Below, one piece after another: positions 18,752 to 27,909 of a stretch of DNA of 64,000 nucleotides (its first letter is position 1; every line of letters starts with the position of its first letter). The notes under the pieces were generated by a model, which had not been told where the DNA came from, made no database searches, and saw nothing but the letters and a program-made list of their open reading frames with translations. Where the stretch lies: the NCBI GenBank assembly GCA_019636845.1, contig JAHBWV010000001.1:3162001-3226000 (forward strand). The letters are read 5' to 3'. A program made the translations under genes and the position numbers. This DNA is from Phycisphaeraceae bacterium. GTDB taxonomy: Bacteria; Planctomycetota; Phycisphaerae; Phycisphaerales; UBA1924.

Positions 18752-20647
18752 ATGATGAACAAAGCAAAGCAGAAGAGGCGCGGGCGGCGGCTGGTTGTTG
18801 CGGGGTTGTGTGCCGCGGCCGTGATGGGCTCGGGCCTGATCATGGCGGGCGCGAACTCGCCGAGCCGGACGAGCGCGAAGGGTTCGAAGGACGATGGGTT
18901 GACGGCGGACCTTGCGATCGCTCGGGTGCAATCGTTCGACATCACGACGACGGCCTCCGGCGAGTTGCAGGCGAAGAACCAGATCGAGATCCGGAGCCAG
19001 CTCGAGAGCCAATCGACGATCACGGAGGTGGTGAACGAGGGCTCGCTGGTGAAGAAGGGCGATCTTTTGATCCGGCTCAAGAGCGACAACATCCAGACGC
19101 AGATCGATGAGGAGATGCTGCGTGTGGAGTCGGCTCGGGCCGAGCTGGTGGCTGCGGAGAACAGCTACGAGATCCAGTTGAGCGAGAACGAGTCGAAGAC
19201 GAGCGCGGCGCAGCTGAAGCTTGATCTGGCCCGGCTGACGCTTGAGCAGTGGACGAAGGGCGACGTGGAGAAGCAGCGCCAGCAGCTGGACCTTGCGATC
19301 GAGAAGGGCGAGCGGGACCTGGCGCGTCTGCGCGAGAAGTTCGAGCGGAGCGAGGAGCTGTTCCAGCAGGGCTTTCTCTCGAAGAACGAGCGCGACATCG
19401 ATGAGATCGCGCAGATCGAGGCCGAGGCGAACCTGAAGAAGACGATGCTGGAACGCGAGATCTACTGGAGTTACACGCACCCGAAGGATCAGCGTTCGCG
19501 TCAGTCGGATGTTGATCAGGCGGAGGCCGAGCTCGATCGCGTGAAGCGTCAGAACGAGATCCAGTTGACCAGTCGCGATGCCGATCGCCTGAACAAGCGC
19601 CGCCAGAAGACAGTGCGCGAGCAGCGTCTTGCGAAGCTCGAGCAGCAGTTCGCCGCGTGCGAGATCGTCGCGCCGTCTGACGGGCTGGTGGTGTTCGCGA
19701 CGAGCATCGAGCGCAACCGGTGGGGCGGCGGGGGTGAGGGTCCGCTGCAGATCGGCCGCGAGGTCTTTCCCAACATGCTGCTGATCGTGCTTCCCGACAC
19801 ATCTTCCATGGTGGCGTCGGTGCGTGTACACGAGTCTCTCGCGGGTCGTATTCGCCCCGGACAGCGCGCGAACGTGACGATCGATGCGCTCGGCGGGCGG
19901 GCGCTCCCGGCGACTGTCGAGTCGATCGGCGTGATGGCAGAGACGGGCGGGTTCCGTGACCCCAATCTTCGTGAGTACACGGTGCGGGCACTGCTTGATC
20001 CGAGCGACCTGATCGGCGAGCTCAAGCCGGCGATGCGATGTGAAGCGACGATCACGATGGGGCGCGTCGAGAACGCGCTGACGATCCCACTTCAAGCGAT
20101 CTTCACAGATGGTGCGGTGCGGATGGTGTATGTGCCGCGCGGGAACAAGTACGTCAAGGTGCCTGTCGCGGTGGGCCGTCGATCGGACATTTTCGCCGAG
20201 ATCACGGGCGGCATCTCCGAGGGCACGCGCGTGCTGCTTCGCGAGCCCGCGCCCGGCGAGGTGCTCAACATCCCGTGGGATGATGCGCAGCTCACCGCGG
20301 CGGGATACAAGCGCGAAGAGAACGGTGAGATCGTGCCGATCGCTCCGGCGTTCCCCGCTGGGATCGCGATGAACGGGATGATGCCCGAGGGCGCGGCCGC
20401 GATGGGCGCGGGAGGCGGGGCGCGTTCGGGCGGAGCCGGGGGCATGCCCGCGTTGCGCCGGGAAGCACCGGCGAGCGGCGGGGGACGCCCGCGCACGCAG
20501 AACACTTCGGATGATTCCAACTCGTCGGACTCGGACTCGGCATCCAGCGAGTCCTCGACGTCAACGCCTCGCACCGGCACATCTGGCAGGAGCCCTGGCG
20601 GCACTGGCGGAGGCGGAGGGCGTGGCGGAAACGGCCGGGGCGGGTGA
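18752..20647 (+). CDS. HlyD/RND-type efflux periplasmic adaptor (membrane fusion protein)
   Basis: 631 residues. A basic N-terminus and hydrophobic segment (LVVAGLCAAAVMGSGLIMAG) anchor or export it. A lipoyl/barrel-sandwich half-motif (TTTASGELQAKNQIEIRSQL ... VNEGSLVKKGDLLIRL) brackets a long coiled coil of about 200 residues (110-310) rich in Glu, Gln, Lys and Arg. The second lipoyl half (CEIVAPSDGLVVFATS) and beta-barrel segments (VRPGQ-like RIRPGQRANVTIDALGG) follow. The last about 85 residues are Gly/Ser/Arg-rich and disordered. No transporter gene (MacB- or RND-like) is adjacent, so its partner lies elsewhere. The first ATG pair at 18752/18755 follows GGATCTGCACG weakly. Long antisense frames here are shadows. 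Confidence 0.85.
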   Translation: MMNKAKQKRRGRRLVVAGLCAAAVMGSGLIMAGANSPSRTSAKGSKDDGLTADLAIARVQSFDITTTASGELQAKNQIEIRSQLESQSTITEVVNEGSLVKKGDLLIRLKSDNIQTQIDEEMLRVESARAELVAAENSYEIQLSENESKTSAAQLKLDLARLTLEQWTKGDVEKQRQQLDLAIEKGERDLARLREKFERSEELFQQGFLSKNERDIDEIAQIEAEANLKKTMLEREIYWSYTHPKDQRSRQSDVDQAEAELDRVKRQNEIQLTSRDADRLNKRRQKTVREQRLAKLEQQFAACEIVAPSDGLVVFATSIERNRWGGGGEGPLQIGREVFPNMLLIVLPDTSSMVASVRVHESLAGRIRPGQRANVTIDALGGRALPATVESIGVMAETGGFRDPNLREYTVRALLDPSDLIGELKPAMRCEATITMGRVENALTIPLQAIFTDGAVRMVYVPRGNKYVKVPVAVGRRSDIFAEITGGISEGTRVLLREPAPGEVLNIPWDDAQLTAAGYKREENGEIVPIAPAFPAGIAMNGMMPEGAAAMGAGGGARSGGAGGMPALRREAPASGGGRPRTQNTSDDSNSSDSDSASSESSTSTPRTGTSGRSPGGTGGGGGRGGNGRGG

Positions 20648-20690
20648 TGCCCGGAGGCCTCCTCACGGTCGGAGCGTGCATCTCGCTGAA

Positions 20691-21398
20691 TCAGGGCTGG
20701 AGGCGCGTGGCCGACCACGGGCCTGTGTTCATCTGGCTGTTCTGGGTTGAGAGCGTCCGTGTCCATGCGGCGCGGTCGTGGACGCGACCGGGGCCGGCAA
20801 CCCACAACTCGACGCGATCGGCCCAGAGCCGATAGCCCCCCCAGTGGGGCGGACGCGGGATCTCACCAACATTCTGCTCGATCATCTGCGGTGTGATGCC
20901 GAATCGTGCGGCGGTCTTGCGGACCCTTTCGAGCATCTCGGCGCGAGAAGCAACGGGTCTGCTCTGATCGCTCGCCCACGCGCCGAGGCGGCTTTCGATG
21001 GGTCGAGAGGCGTAGTAGGCATCGCTCTCGGCCTCGCCGGCACGCTCGACGATGCCCTCGATACGGACCTGGCGGTCGAGCGTGTCCCAGTGCATGGCGA
21101 TCGCGGCGCGCGGATTGGCACCCAGTGCCTCGCCCTTGCGGCTCTGGTAGTTGGTGAAAAACATCAGCCATCCCTGCTCGATGCTCATGGTCTTGCAGAG
21201 CACGATGCGGCACTGGGCGCGGCCCTCGGCGTCGATGGTCGCGAGCGACATGGCGTTGGGATTCGGCTGCACTCGGCGAGCGTGGGCGTCTTCGTACCAG
21301 GCACCGACGATCGGCATGGGATCGGCCGGGAGCGTTTCAGGGAGGAGTTCGGATGGTGCGAAGTGCTCGGCGAGATCACGCTGGTCGAAGTTGCCCAT
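20691..21398 (-). CDS. pdxH: Pyridoxamine 5'-phosphate oxidase
   Basis: 235 residues from ATG 21398. PdxH is an FMN enzyme that makes pyridoxal 5'-phosphate, the last step of vitamin B6 synthesis and salvage. Family motifs: NAMSLATIDAEGRAQCRIVL, MFFTNYQSRKGEALGANPRA (FMN and phosphate binding), SRPIESRLGAWAS and the C-terminal block LWADRVELWVAGPGRVHDR, where the family has 'P..iEfWqg...RlHdR'. About 24 extra residues are open upstream but they are Pro/His-rich and unlikely. With pdxA at 34003 the window carries two B6 genes, not linked. Confidence 0.93.
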   Translation of the reverse strand: MGNFDQRDLAEHFAPSELLPETLPADPMPIVGAWYEDAHARRVQPNPNAMSLATIDAEGRAQCRIVLCKTMSIEQGWLMFFTNYQSRKGEALGANPRAAIAMHWDTLDRQVRIEGIVERAGEAESDAYYASRPIESRLGAWASDQSRPVASRAEMLERVRKTAARFGITPQMIEQNVGEIPRPPHWGGYRLWADRVELWVAGPGRVHDRAAWTRTLSTQNSQMNTGPWSATRLQP

Positions 21399-21565
21399 GG
21401 CGAACGGTACCCATGAATTCGGGGCGCGGGGGGGATGGTGCATCGGCGTGGGGGCGAACGCACGCCGCACGGGGAGGCGGCTTTTTCATTTCGGGTCTTG
21501 GCAACCTGTCGATTCATCGACACAGAACGGGAGTGCGGCTACGTTCCGCGTGGATGGAGGGAGCC

Positions 21566-23299
21566 ATGGCCGAGCAGACCGATTGGAAGAACCAGGGGCG
21601 AGACGGCCGGGACGGGCGGCGGTATCGCCCCGCGCCGATCGAGGTTCAGAAGCTGTTCGATCGGCTGCCCCCCCACTCGCCGGAGGCGGAGATGGCTCTG
21701 CTGGGTTCGATGATCCTCGAACCGAAGGTGATCGGCGAGGTGCTGCTGCAGGTGAGTTCGCACGACGATTTTTATACGGAGGCGCACGGGGCGATCTTCC
21801 GAGTGATCGTCGATGTGTACGACCGCCACCAGTCGGGCGATCTGGTGCAGATCGTTGAGACATTGCGCGGGGCGAACGCCCTGGATGCCGTGGGGGGGCC
21901 CGAGTATCTGGTGCGTCTTGCCGAGACCGTTCCTTCTGCGGTGAACGCGACGCATTACGCGCGGATCGTGTCGGATCGCGCGCGGCTCAGGAAGCTGATC
22001 GGAGCGGCGGGTCAGATCATCTACGACGCCTACCACGCGGGGGACATGGGTCCGGACGGCACGCGTGAGGTGCTGGACAAGGCGGAGATGGCGATCTTCA
22101 ACATCGCGGAGAAGTCCGAGACGAGCGATCCGCAGAAGCTCGCGGACATTCTCGAGCAGGAGCTGCATCGGCTTGAGCTGCTGGATGGCAAGGGGATCTC
22201 CGGGCTCGCCACCGGGTACCACGATCTGGACGCGATGCTCTCCGGGTTGCAGCCGGGAGAGATGGTGATCGTGGCGGCGCGCCCCTCGATGGGCAAGACC
22301 GCGCTGGCGTTGAACCTGGCGGAGCAGATCGCGCTGGGCGGCGCGTCCGGCGCGCAGTCTCGCGGGACTTCGAAGGTGCCGGTGGCGTTCTTCTCGCTGG
22401 AGATGTCGCGTGCGGCGATCGCGCAGCGACTTCTCTCGGCGAGGTCGGGCGTTGACTCGCACAAGATGCGCAGAGGGCAGTTCTCGGAGAACGACTTTAA
22501 GCGTCTCTTTCACGCGGCGGGCGAGCTGGGGGATGCGCCGATCTACATCGACGACACGCCGAACCTGACGGTGCTGGCGATGCGGGCGCGGGCGCGGCGT
22601 ATGGCGGCGATGCACGGGATCAAGTGCATCATGATCGACTACCTGCAGCTGATGACCGCGCCGGGCGCGGCACGCGAGAGCCGGCAGGTCGAGGTCTCGA
22701 CGATCTCACGCGGGATCAAGGCGCTGGCGCGCGAGCTGAGCGTGCCGGTGATCTGTCTTGCGCAGTTGAACCGAGGCACGGAGCTTCGTGACGGCAATAA
22801 GCCGCGGATGAGCGATCTTCGCGAGTCGGGCTCGATCGAGCAGGACGCCGACGTGGTCGCGCTGCTGCACCGCGAGGAGTATTACCACACGCAGGATGCG
22901 GACTGGGCGGACGCGAACCGAGACAAGGTCGGGCTGGCCGAGTTGATCATCGCCAAGCAGCGCAACGGACCGACCGGGATCGTCAAGCTCACGTGGGATC
23001 CTTCGACCACGCGATTCAAGAACTACGCCGGGGGCTTCGAGGACAGGTACAACCCGCACGAGCGCGAGGTCGTGGTCCGGGCGACCTCTCCGGCGCAGCG
23101 TCCTGCGCGTGCCGAGCCACAGCAGATACCACATGATGGGGCAGGTGGAGATGGGGCTGCTTTCCCTCAGCGCTCAGGGTTTGCACCGGGGAAGAAGCAG
23201 GGCCCGCTCGCGGCGAACGATCCGCGCTGGCGCGATGGGGGTGGCCCGGATGATGAGGCCCCTTTCGACGACGTGGACACCTCGGACATCCCGATCTGA
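21566..23299 (+). CDS. dnaB: Replicative DNA helicase DnaB
   Basis: 577 residues from ATG 21566, preceded by GGAGGGAG. DnaB is the hexameric 5'-3' helicase of the replication fork. The N-terminal domain (about 30-140) holds PPHSPEAEMALLGSMILEP and FYTEAHGAIFRVIVDVYD. The RecA-like domain has Walker A (ARPSMGKTALALN), SLEMSRAAIAQRLLS, the Walker B-like IMIDYLQLM, AQLNRGTELRDGNKPRMSDL and RESGSIEQDADVV. The last about 70 residues are Pro/Gly/Asp-rich and look disordered, a modest extension over E. coli DnaB (471 residues). It stands alone between pdxH (divergent) and a protease gene. Confidence 0.96.
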   Translation: MAEQTDWKNQGRDGRDGRRYRPAPIEVQKLFDRLPPHSPEAEMALLGSMILEPKVIGEVLLQVSSHDDFYTEAHGAIFRVIVDVYDRHQSGDLVQIVETLRGANALDAVGGPEYLVRLAETVPSAVNATHYARIVSDRARLRKLIGAAGQIIYDAYHAGDMGPDGTREVLDKAEMAIFNIAEKSETSDPQKLADILEQELHRLELLDGKGISGLATGYHDLDAMLSGLQPGEMVIVAARPSMGKTALALNLAEQIALGGASGAQSRGTSKVPVAFFSLEMSRAAIAQRLLSARSGVDSHKMRRGQFSENDFKRLFHAAGELGDAPIYIDDTPNLTVLAMRARARRMAAMHGIKCIMIDYLQLMTAPGAARESRQVEVSTISRGIKALARELSVPVICLAQLNRGTELRDGNKPRMSDLRESGSIEQDADVVALLHREEYYHTQDADWADANRDKVGLAELIIAKQRNGPTGIVKLTWDPSTTRFKNYAGGFEDRYNPHEREVVVRATSPAQRPARAEPQQIPHDGAGGDGAAFPQRSGFAPGKKQGPLAANDPRWRDGGGPDDEAPFDDVDTSDIPI

Positions 23300-23530
23300 G
23301 GACCTGCGGCATTGGCTGGGCTTGGCGGTCCTGACAATGCGGGGATTGGCGGGTGATTGCCCTACCAGAGCCCTGATTTTCATCGCCGCGCTTGACCGGA
23401 CGGGCAATTCCTGCGATACCTGTGTGTTCATCCGGTGTTCTGGCTGGTTGCTCGCTCGTGGGCGGGCTTGAGCGTCCGGCGGTTCACCGCACATCCATCC
23501 GCGCCATTGGCGCATTGCGGAGGCCGCGTG

Positions 23531-25726
23531 ATGCAGGTCCATCGTTCCTCGCTTTCGCTGATTCTCGCCCTTGTGACTCTCGCCGGCGCGCCCGCTGCGT
23601 TGGCCCAACAGGACGTGTTGACACAGCCGGCTCCCTTGGCGAGCCGCATGGTTGCGTTCGAGGAGATCGATTCCGGACAGGTCGCGCATCCGGGGACGGA
23701 ACCGGGCGCAGCGGTCGTGTTCTCGGCGGTTGTGGCTGCGGACGATTCGACGTGGATCCGGCTTGAGTTCGACGAGGTTCGGCTCTCGGGCTCTCGCGAG
23801 AGCGGCAACGCCTCTTTCCTTCGCATCACGTCTCTGACGGATGGGCACGCGCAGATCCTCGATAGGGTCGGCATCGTGCAATGGAAGCTGACGAGCGCGT
23901 ACTTCAACGGCGACGCCGTGCTGGTTGAGTTGGTGGCGTATCCCGGCACGGGGAACAATCGCGTGCGGATGTCGCGGGCGGTTGCGAGCGAGCCGGAGGC
24001 ACTGCCGCGTTCGATCTGTGGCACGACGGATGATCGGGTGCTGTCATACGACAATCGTTCGGCGCGGGTGCTTCCGGTCGGTTGCACGGGGTGGACGATC
24101 AGCGACTGCAACTCGTGCATGCTGACGGCGGGCCACTGCCAGGGCGGATTGTCGGTGATCCAGTTCAACGTGCCGCTCTCGTCGTCGAGCGGCTCGATCC
24201 GAAATCCGCCTCCTGAGGATCAGTACGCGGTGGATTCTTCGAGCGTCCAAGGGAACGGCGGGGCTGGAGTAGGGAATGACTGGGCGTACTACGGGGTCTT
24301 TCCGAACTCGAACACGGGTCTGACGCCGTACCAGGCGTACGGCGTGGCGCACAATCTGGTGCTGCCGCCTCCGGCGACGGGGAACGCGCGTGTGACGGGG
24401 TATGGAACGACGTCTTCGCCGGTCTCGCCCACGTGGAACCAGGTGCAGAAGACGCACGCGGGCGCGTACACGACGTTCAGCGGCACCTCGATCGGGTATC
24501 GCATGGACACGACGGGCGGCAACTCCGGCTCGCCGGTGATCCATGAGACGACCGGGAATGCGATCGGCATCCACACGCACGGCGGATGCACCTCGACGGG
24601 CGGGAACAACTGGGGAACGGGCGCGAACCATGCGGCGTTGCAGGCCGCGCTCGCATCGCCCAAGGGGGTGTGCGAGTGCCCGGGGCCTGACTTTGTCTTC
24701 TCTGGAGAGTTTCCGGCGTATGTCGCGCCGTCGGGCGGGACAACGATCGAGATGCAGATCACGACGGTGAACGGGATCAGCCCGGTCTCCGGCTCGGGCA
24801 AGCTGCACATCGACATCGGGTCCGGTTTCTTCGATGTTCCGATGACGGATGACGGTGCGGGGGCGTTTGTCGCGACGTTCCCGCCCATCCCCTGCACGAT
24901 GCCGGTGGCGTACACGTTCTCCGTGATCGGAACGGACGGGAAGACGTACTCGAGCCCTCGCGAGGGGATGTCGGGCACGCCCTACGCAGCGATCTCGGCG
25001 TACGGGATCGCATCTGTAGTTGAACTCGACTTTGAGACCGACGACGGATGGACGGTGGAGAACGTCGCGCTGATCCGCGGGGCGTGGGAGCGCGGCGTAC
25101 CGGCGGGTGGCGGGCTCAACCGCGATCCAGGCGCGGACTTTGACGGCTCGGGGCAGTGCTGGGTGACGGGCAATGCGGCGGGGGATGCGGATGTGGACGG
25201 CGGTCCGACGCGGCTGATCTCTCCGGCCTACGACCTTTCGGGCCTTGATGATCCGAAGGTGACGTTCGCGCGCTGGCACTCAACGAACAACCTCCCGAAC
25301 GATCAGTTCGTGACGGAGATCTCGAACGACAACGGCGCGACGTGGGTTCCGGTTTCCTCGGTGGGGAACAACGGCAACTCATGGAAGATCGTCTCCTTTG
25401 ACGTGACCGACTATGTCGCGCTGACGAGCACCGTGCGTGTTCGGTTCTCCGTTGCGGACAATCCGGACAACTCGACGACGGAGTCGGCCATCGACGCGTT
25501 CTCGATCTCGGATCTTGCATGCTCGACGTGCGATGCGGATGCGAACGGGGACGGAGAGGTCGACGTGCTCGACTTCCTTGACTTCCTCGACGCGTTCGGG
25601 GCGTGCGACGGGTTGCCGTCTCCGTGCTCTGGTTCGAGCGGTGTGGACGCGGACTTCAACGCGGACACGATCGTGGACGTGCTCGACCTGCTGGACTTCC
25701 TTGATGCGTTCGGCAGGGGGTGCTGA
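23531..25726 (+). CDS. Secreted trypsin-like serine protease with GC-type dockerin tail
   Basis: 731 residues. A signal peptide (about 1-25, ending AALA) is followed by a propeptide-like region to about 160 and a chymotrypsin-fold domain. The likely triad is His202 (LTAGHC), Asp250 (GVGNDWAYYG) and Ser332 (GGNSGSPVI). Cys-rich surroundings and HTHGGC support a secreted S1-type enzyme. A beta-rich middle (residues about 400-660) with DFETDDGWTVENVALI resembles MAM/jelly-roll modules. The C-terminus has two EF-hand-like dockerin repeats (DADANGDGEVDVLDFLDFL and DADFNADTIVDVLDLLDFL), each ending in an AFG motif, and the chain terminates in Gly-Cys, a layout typical of planctomycete GC-type dockerin proteins. 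ATG 23531 starts the signal peptide. Confidence 0.88.
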   Translation: MQVHRSSLSLILALVTLAGAPAALAQQDVLTQPAPLASRMVAFEEIDSGQVAHPGTEPGAAVVFSAVVAADDSTWIRLEFDEVRLSGSRESGNASFLRITSLTDGHAQILDRVGIVQWKLTSAYFNGDAVLVELVAYPGTGNNRVRMSRAVASEPEALPRSICGTTDDRVLSYDNRSARVLPVGCTGWTISDCNSCMLTAGHCQGGLSVIQFNVPLSSSSGSIRNPPPEDQYAVDSSSVQGNGGAGVGNDWAYYGVFPNSNTGLTPYQAYGVAHNLVLPPPATGNARVTGYGTTSSPVSPTWNQVQKTHAGAYTTFSGTSIGYRMDTTGGNSGSPVIHETTGNAIGIHTHGGCTSTGGNNWGTGANHAALQAALASPKGVCECPGPDFVFSGEFPAYVAPSGGTTIEMQITTVNGISPVSGSGKLHIDIGSGFFDVPMTDDGAGAFVATFPPIPCTMPVAYTFSVIGTDGKTYSSPREGMSGTPYAAISAYGIASVVELDFETDDGWTVENVALIRGAWERGVPAGGGLNRDPGADFDGSGQCWVTGNAAGDADVDGGPTRLISPAYDLSGLDDPKVTFARWHSTNNLPNDQFVTEISNDNGATWVPVSSVGNNGNSWKIVSFDVTDYVALTSTVRVRFSVADNPDNSTTESAIDAFSISDLACSTCDADANGDGEVDVLDFLDFLDAFGACDGLPSPCSGSSGVDADFNADTIVDVLDLLDFLDAFGRGC

Positions 25727-25985
25727 GAGACGGTGACGAGTGGTGGCCTGAACAGGGTGGCGGAGCGGTTTGAGGGCTCGCGCGTTCGATTGTCGCCGGA
25801 GTTGCACCCGATGGAGGATGTTCTTCACCTTTCATACGCCGTACATTGATGACGGCTCTTGACCTCTCGCCCTGTTCATGCGATATGTGTCTCTCTGCCG
25901 ACCTGCAGAGCGTCGGCACGTTGCTCGTGTGTTCTGCATCGAAGGGGTGTTCGCCCGGCTCGTTCACGCTCGATTCCATCTCCCT

Positions 25986-26999
25986 GTGATCCGCATACCC
26001 GCAGATTCCGTTTCCCGACTGCGATCCTTCTATGAGGGTCGGGCGGTGTGCGTGACGGGCGGGGCTGGGTTCATCGGCGGGCATCTGGTGGATGCGCTGC
26101 ACTCGCTCGGGGCTTCGGTGTGCGTGATCGACGATCTTTCGAGTTCGTCGCTGGAGCATCTGGACGAGTTGCTGGCGATGGAGCCGGAGCGTGTCTCATT
26201 CGTGCGGGGATCGATCCTTGAAGACGCCGCGTTGCGCGATGCGGTGCGGGGCGCGTCGGTTGTGTTCCATCTGGCGGCGATCGGCTCGGTGCCTCGTTCG
26301 ATCGAGGATCCGGAGCGGACGTGGCAGGTGAACGCGACGGGAACGATGCGTGTGCTGCAGGCGGCGAAGGCGGCGGGGCTGGAGCGAGTGGTGTATGCGG
26401 CGTCGTCTTCGGCGTATGGCGACTCGCCGACACTGCCGAAGGTGGAGTCTCAGGTGCCTGCGCCGCGCTCGCCATACGCGGCGTCGAAGCTGGCCGGGGA
26501 GCATCTTGTGAGCGCGTGGTCTCACGCGTACGGGCTGAGCGGCGTTTCGCTGCGGTATTTCAACGTGTTCGGGCCTCGCCAGCCGGCGGACTCGGCGTAT
26601 GCCGCGGTGGTCCCGAGTTTCGCGCGTCGGTTGATCGCGGGTGAACCGCCGACGATGTTCGGCGACGGATCGGCCTCGCGCGACTTCACGTATGTGGCGA
26701 ACGCGGTTCTGGCGACGCTGCTGGCCGGCTCTGCGCGGCTGCGGACGAGCGGCGAGGTTGTAAACGTTGGGACAGGGCGGCGCGTGACAATCCGCGAGGT
26801 CGCGCAGATGATCGCGGAGCGGTGCAACAAGCCGGGGCTCTCGCCGACGGAGTTGCCGGCGAGGCCGGGGGATGTGCAGCACTCTCTGGCGTCGCTCGAG
26901 CGGGCGAAGGAACTGATCGGGTATGCCCCGGCGATCTCGCTCGAAGAGGGCCTGACAGAGACGGTCGCGTGGTACATGCGCGTGCTGGCCAAGGCGTGA
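25986..26999 (+). CDS. NAD-dependent sugar-nucleotide epimerase/dehydratase (extended SDR)
   Basis: About 337 residues from GTG 25986. Extended short-chain dehydrogenase fold: NAD site CVTGGAGFIGGHLVDAL, SVCVIDDLSSSS, FHLAAIGSVPRS, catalytic Ser/Tyr/Lys in YAASSSAYGD and SPYAASKLAGEH, then RYFNVFGPRQ and FGDGSASRDFTYVANAV. This is the profile of UDP-glucose 4-epimerase or UDP-glucuronate 4-epimerase-like enzymes; the substrate cannot be fixed. The frame is open to an ATG at 25878, but that 36-residue extension is Cys/His/Arg-rich and unlike the family. No good ribosome site is seen for either start. No glycosyltransferase neighbours. Confidence 0.88.
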   Translation: MIRIPADSVSRLRSFYEGRAVCVTGGAGFIGGHLVDALHSLGASVCVIDDLSSSSLEHLDELLAMEPERVSFVRGSILEDAALRDAVRGASVVFHLAAIGSVPRSIEDPERTWQVNATGTMRVLQAAKAAGLERVVYAASSSAYGDSPTLPKVESQVPAPRSPYAASKLAGEHLVSAWSHAYGLSGVSLRYFNVFGPRQPADSAYAAVVPSFARRLIAGEPPTMFGDGSASRDFTYVANAVLATLLAGSARLRTSGEVVNVGTGRRVTIREVAQMIAERCNKPGLSPTELPARPGDVQHSLASLERAKELIGYAPAISLEEGLTETVAWYMRVLAKA

Positions 27000-27026
27000 T
27001 CGTTCGGGCGTACTACGCTATCGCCG

Positions 27027-27233
27027 ATGTCGATGCTGAGAGATCTTGTCACGCTCCCAGGGTCGCTCTACGAGCTGGCGCGGCTGGGTGTGCTTACACG
27101 CTTCCGGTTCAAGGGCGCGTACTGGCGATGGCGGCTGCATACCGCGTACGGACGCGGGTATCCGGAGCGGCGGACCCTGGTTCGCGCAACGATCGAGTAC
27201 GGCCGGTGGGTGAGGCGGATGCGGCGCCACTGA
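27027..27233 (+). CDS. Small basic protein, unknown function
   Basis: 68 residues, 27 bases after the epimerase stop on the same strand. It is rich in Arg, Tyr and Trp (LTRFRFKGAYWRWRLHTAYG; RATIEYGRWVRRMRRH) and starts with a hydrophobic helix (LRDLVTLPGSLYELARLGVL). Composition and codon pattern look coding, and an overlapping longer frame (26822-27460) is less protein-like. A -10-like TACGCT ends 7 bases before the ATG, so it may be leaderless. No family recognised; possibly a membrane-surface or RNA-binding peptide, but this is a guess. Confidence 0.6.
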   Translation: MSMLRDLVTLPGSLYELARLGVLTRFRFKGAYWRWRLHTAYGRGYPERRTLVRATIEYGRWVRRMRRH

Positions 27234-27473
27234 GTCTTGTTTCGTTCCCCGCCGACCACCCCCACCCCCCCACTTTCCGCTTCACAGCTGCCCGATACCT
27301 CGTTCCACGGTTTCGGCCGAGCGACCCGCGCTGGGATTCGGCCGCACTCACCGTTCGTGAAGTTTGGGTCCCGTCACCCGGTTGGCCGATGAATCGGAGG
27401 GTTGATGCGGCTATCGTCCCATCCCTCGGGGTTGCTGCTGACCCGCTCTCTGCGTCATGAGGAGCCGACACGC

Positions 27474-27755
27474 ATGTCTCAGCCCACGAACGAGTCAGGC
27501 AACACGGCACAAGCCGCATCATCGAGCGGGTTCAAGTACTTTGTACCCGGACTGATCGTCGGCTTTATCGTCGGAGGCGTTGTCGGCGTGCTGCTTCCGG
27601 AGTTTGCCGATCGTGGCGGCCCACGTCTGGAGGCGCCGCTTGGAACCGGCCAGCCGCGTGTTCACGACGAAGAGTCGAAGATGCGCGAGACTGAGTTGCC
27701 CGAGCCATCTGCGGAGCCCGGCGAGAAGTCGAGCGAGACGCCGGTCGGAAGCTGA
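27474..27755 (+). CDS. Small single-pass membrane protein
   Basis: 93 residues from ATG 27474, with GAGGAG about 10 bases upstream. A polar start (MSQPTNESGNTAQAASSSGF) is followed by one transmembrane segment with Gly motifs (YFVPGLIVGFIVGGVVGVLL), then a charged, Pro/Glu-rich tail (EESKMRETELPEPSAEPGEK). The tail is probably outside the membrane. Function unknown. Two hairpins follow its stop. Confidence 0.65.
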   Translation: MSQPTNESGNTAQAASSSGFKYFVPGLIVGFIVGGVVGVLLPEFADRGGPRLEAPLGTGQPRVHDEESKMRETELPEPSAEPGEKSSETPVGS

Positions 27756-27802
27756 CCCGGCGCGTCGCGGCTTGATCGAAGCAGCGTGCGGTCAATGAAA
27801 GA

Positions 27803-27823
27803 CCCCGGGATTGTGCCCCGGGG
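27803..27823. terminator. GC-rich hairpin between convergent genes
   Basis: CCCCGGG (27803-27809) pairs with CCCGGGG (27817-27823) across a 7-base loop, 47 bases after the small membrane-protein stop. On the minus strand it is followed by a short pyrimidine-rich stretch (TCTTTC). It could end transcription from either side. Confidence 0.5.
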
Positions 27824-27873
27824 CTCTCGATACATCGTGGTGTCGCTCATGCGGAGCGTTCTTCAGGAACGTG

Positions 27874-27896
27874 CACTGACCCGAAGCGGGTCAGTG
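27874..27896. terminator. Perfect 10-bp hairpin, probable bidirectional terminator
   Basis: CACTGACCCG (27874-27883) pairs perfectly with CGGGTCAGTG (27887-27896) over a 3-base AAG loop. It lies 13 bases beyond the stop of the minus-strand deoxyhypusine-synthase-like gene and after the plus-strand gene ending at 27755. There is no T run, so a Rho-independent role is likely but not certain. Confidence 0.6.
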
Positions 27897-27909
27897 TCAC
27901 GCGACAGTC

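Noticed and set aside
18605..20095. 496-codon open frame antisense to the efflux adaptor
   Set aside because: It mirrors a high-GC gene on the other strand and has a composition (Arg, His, Leu, Pro) typical of such shadows; no start context or family.
25878..25985. Upstream ATG start for the epimerase
   Set aside because: The extra 36 residues are Cys/His/Arg-rich and not family-like; the GTG at 25986 or nearby is more plausible, though not proven.
26822..27460. 212-codon plus frame over the epimerase end and small genes
   Set aside because: It overlaps three better frames, starts inside the epimerase and has no recognisable content.
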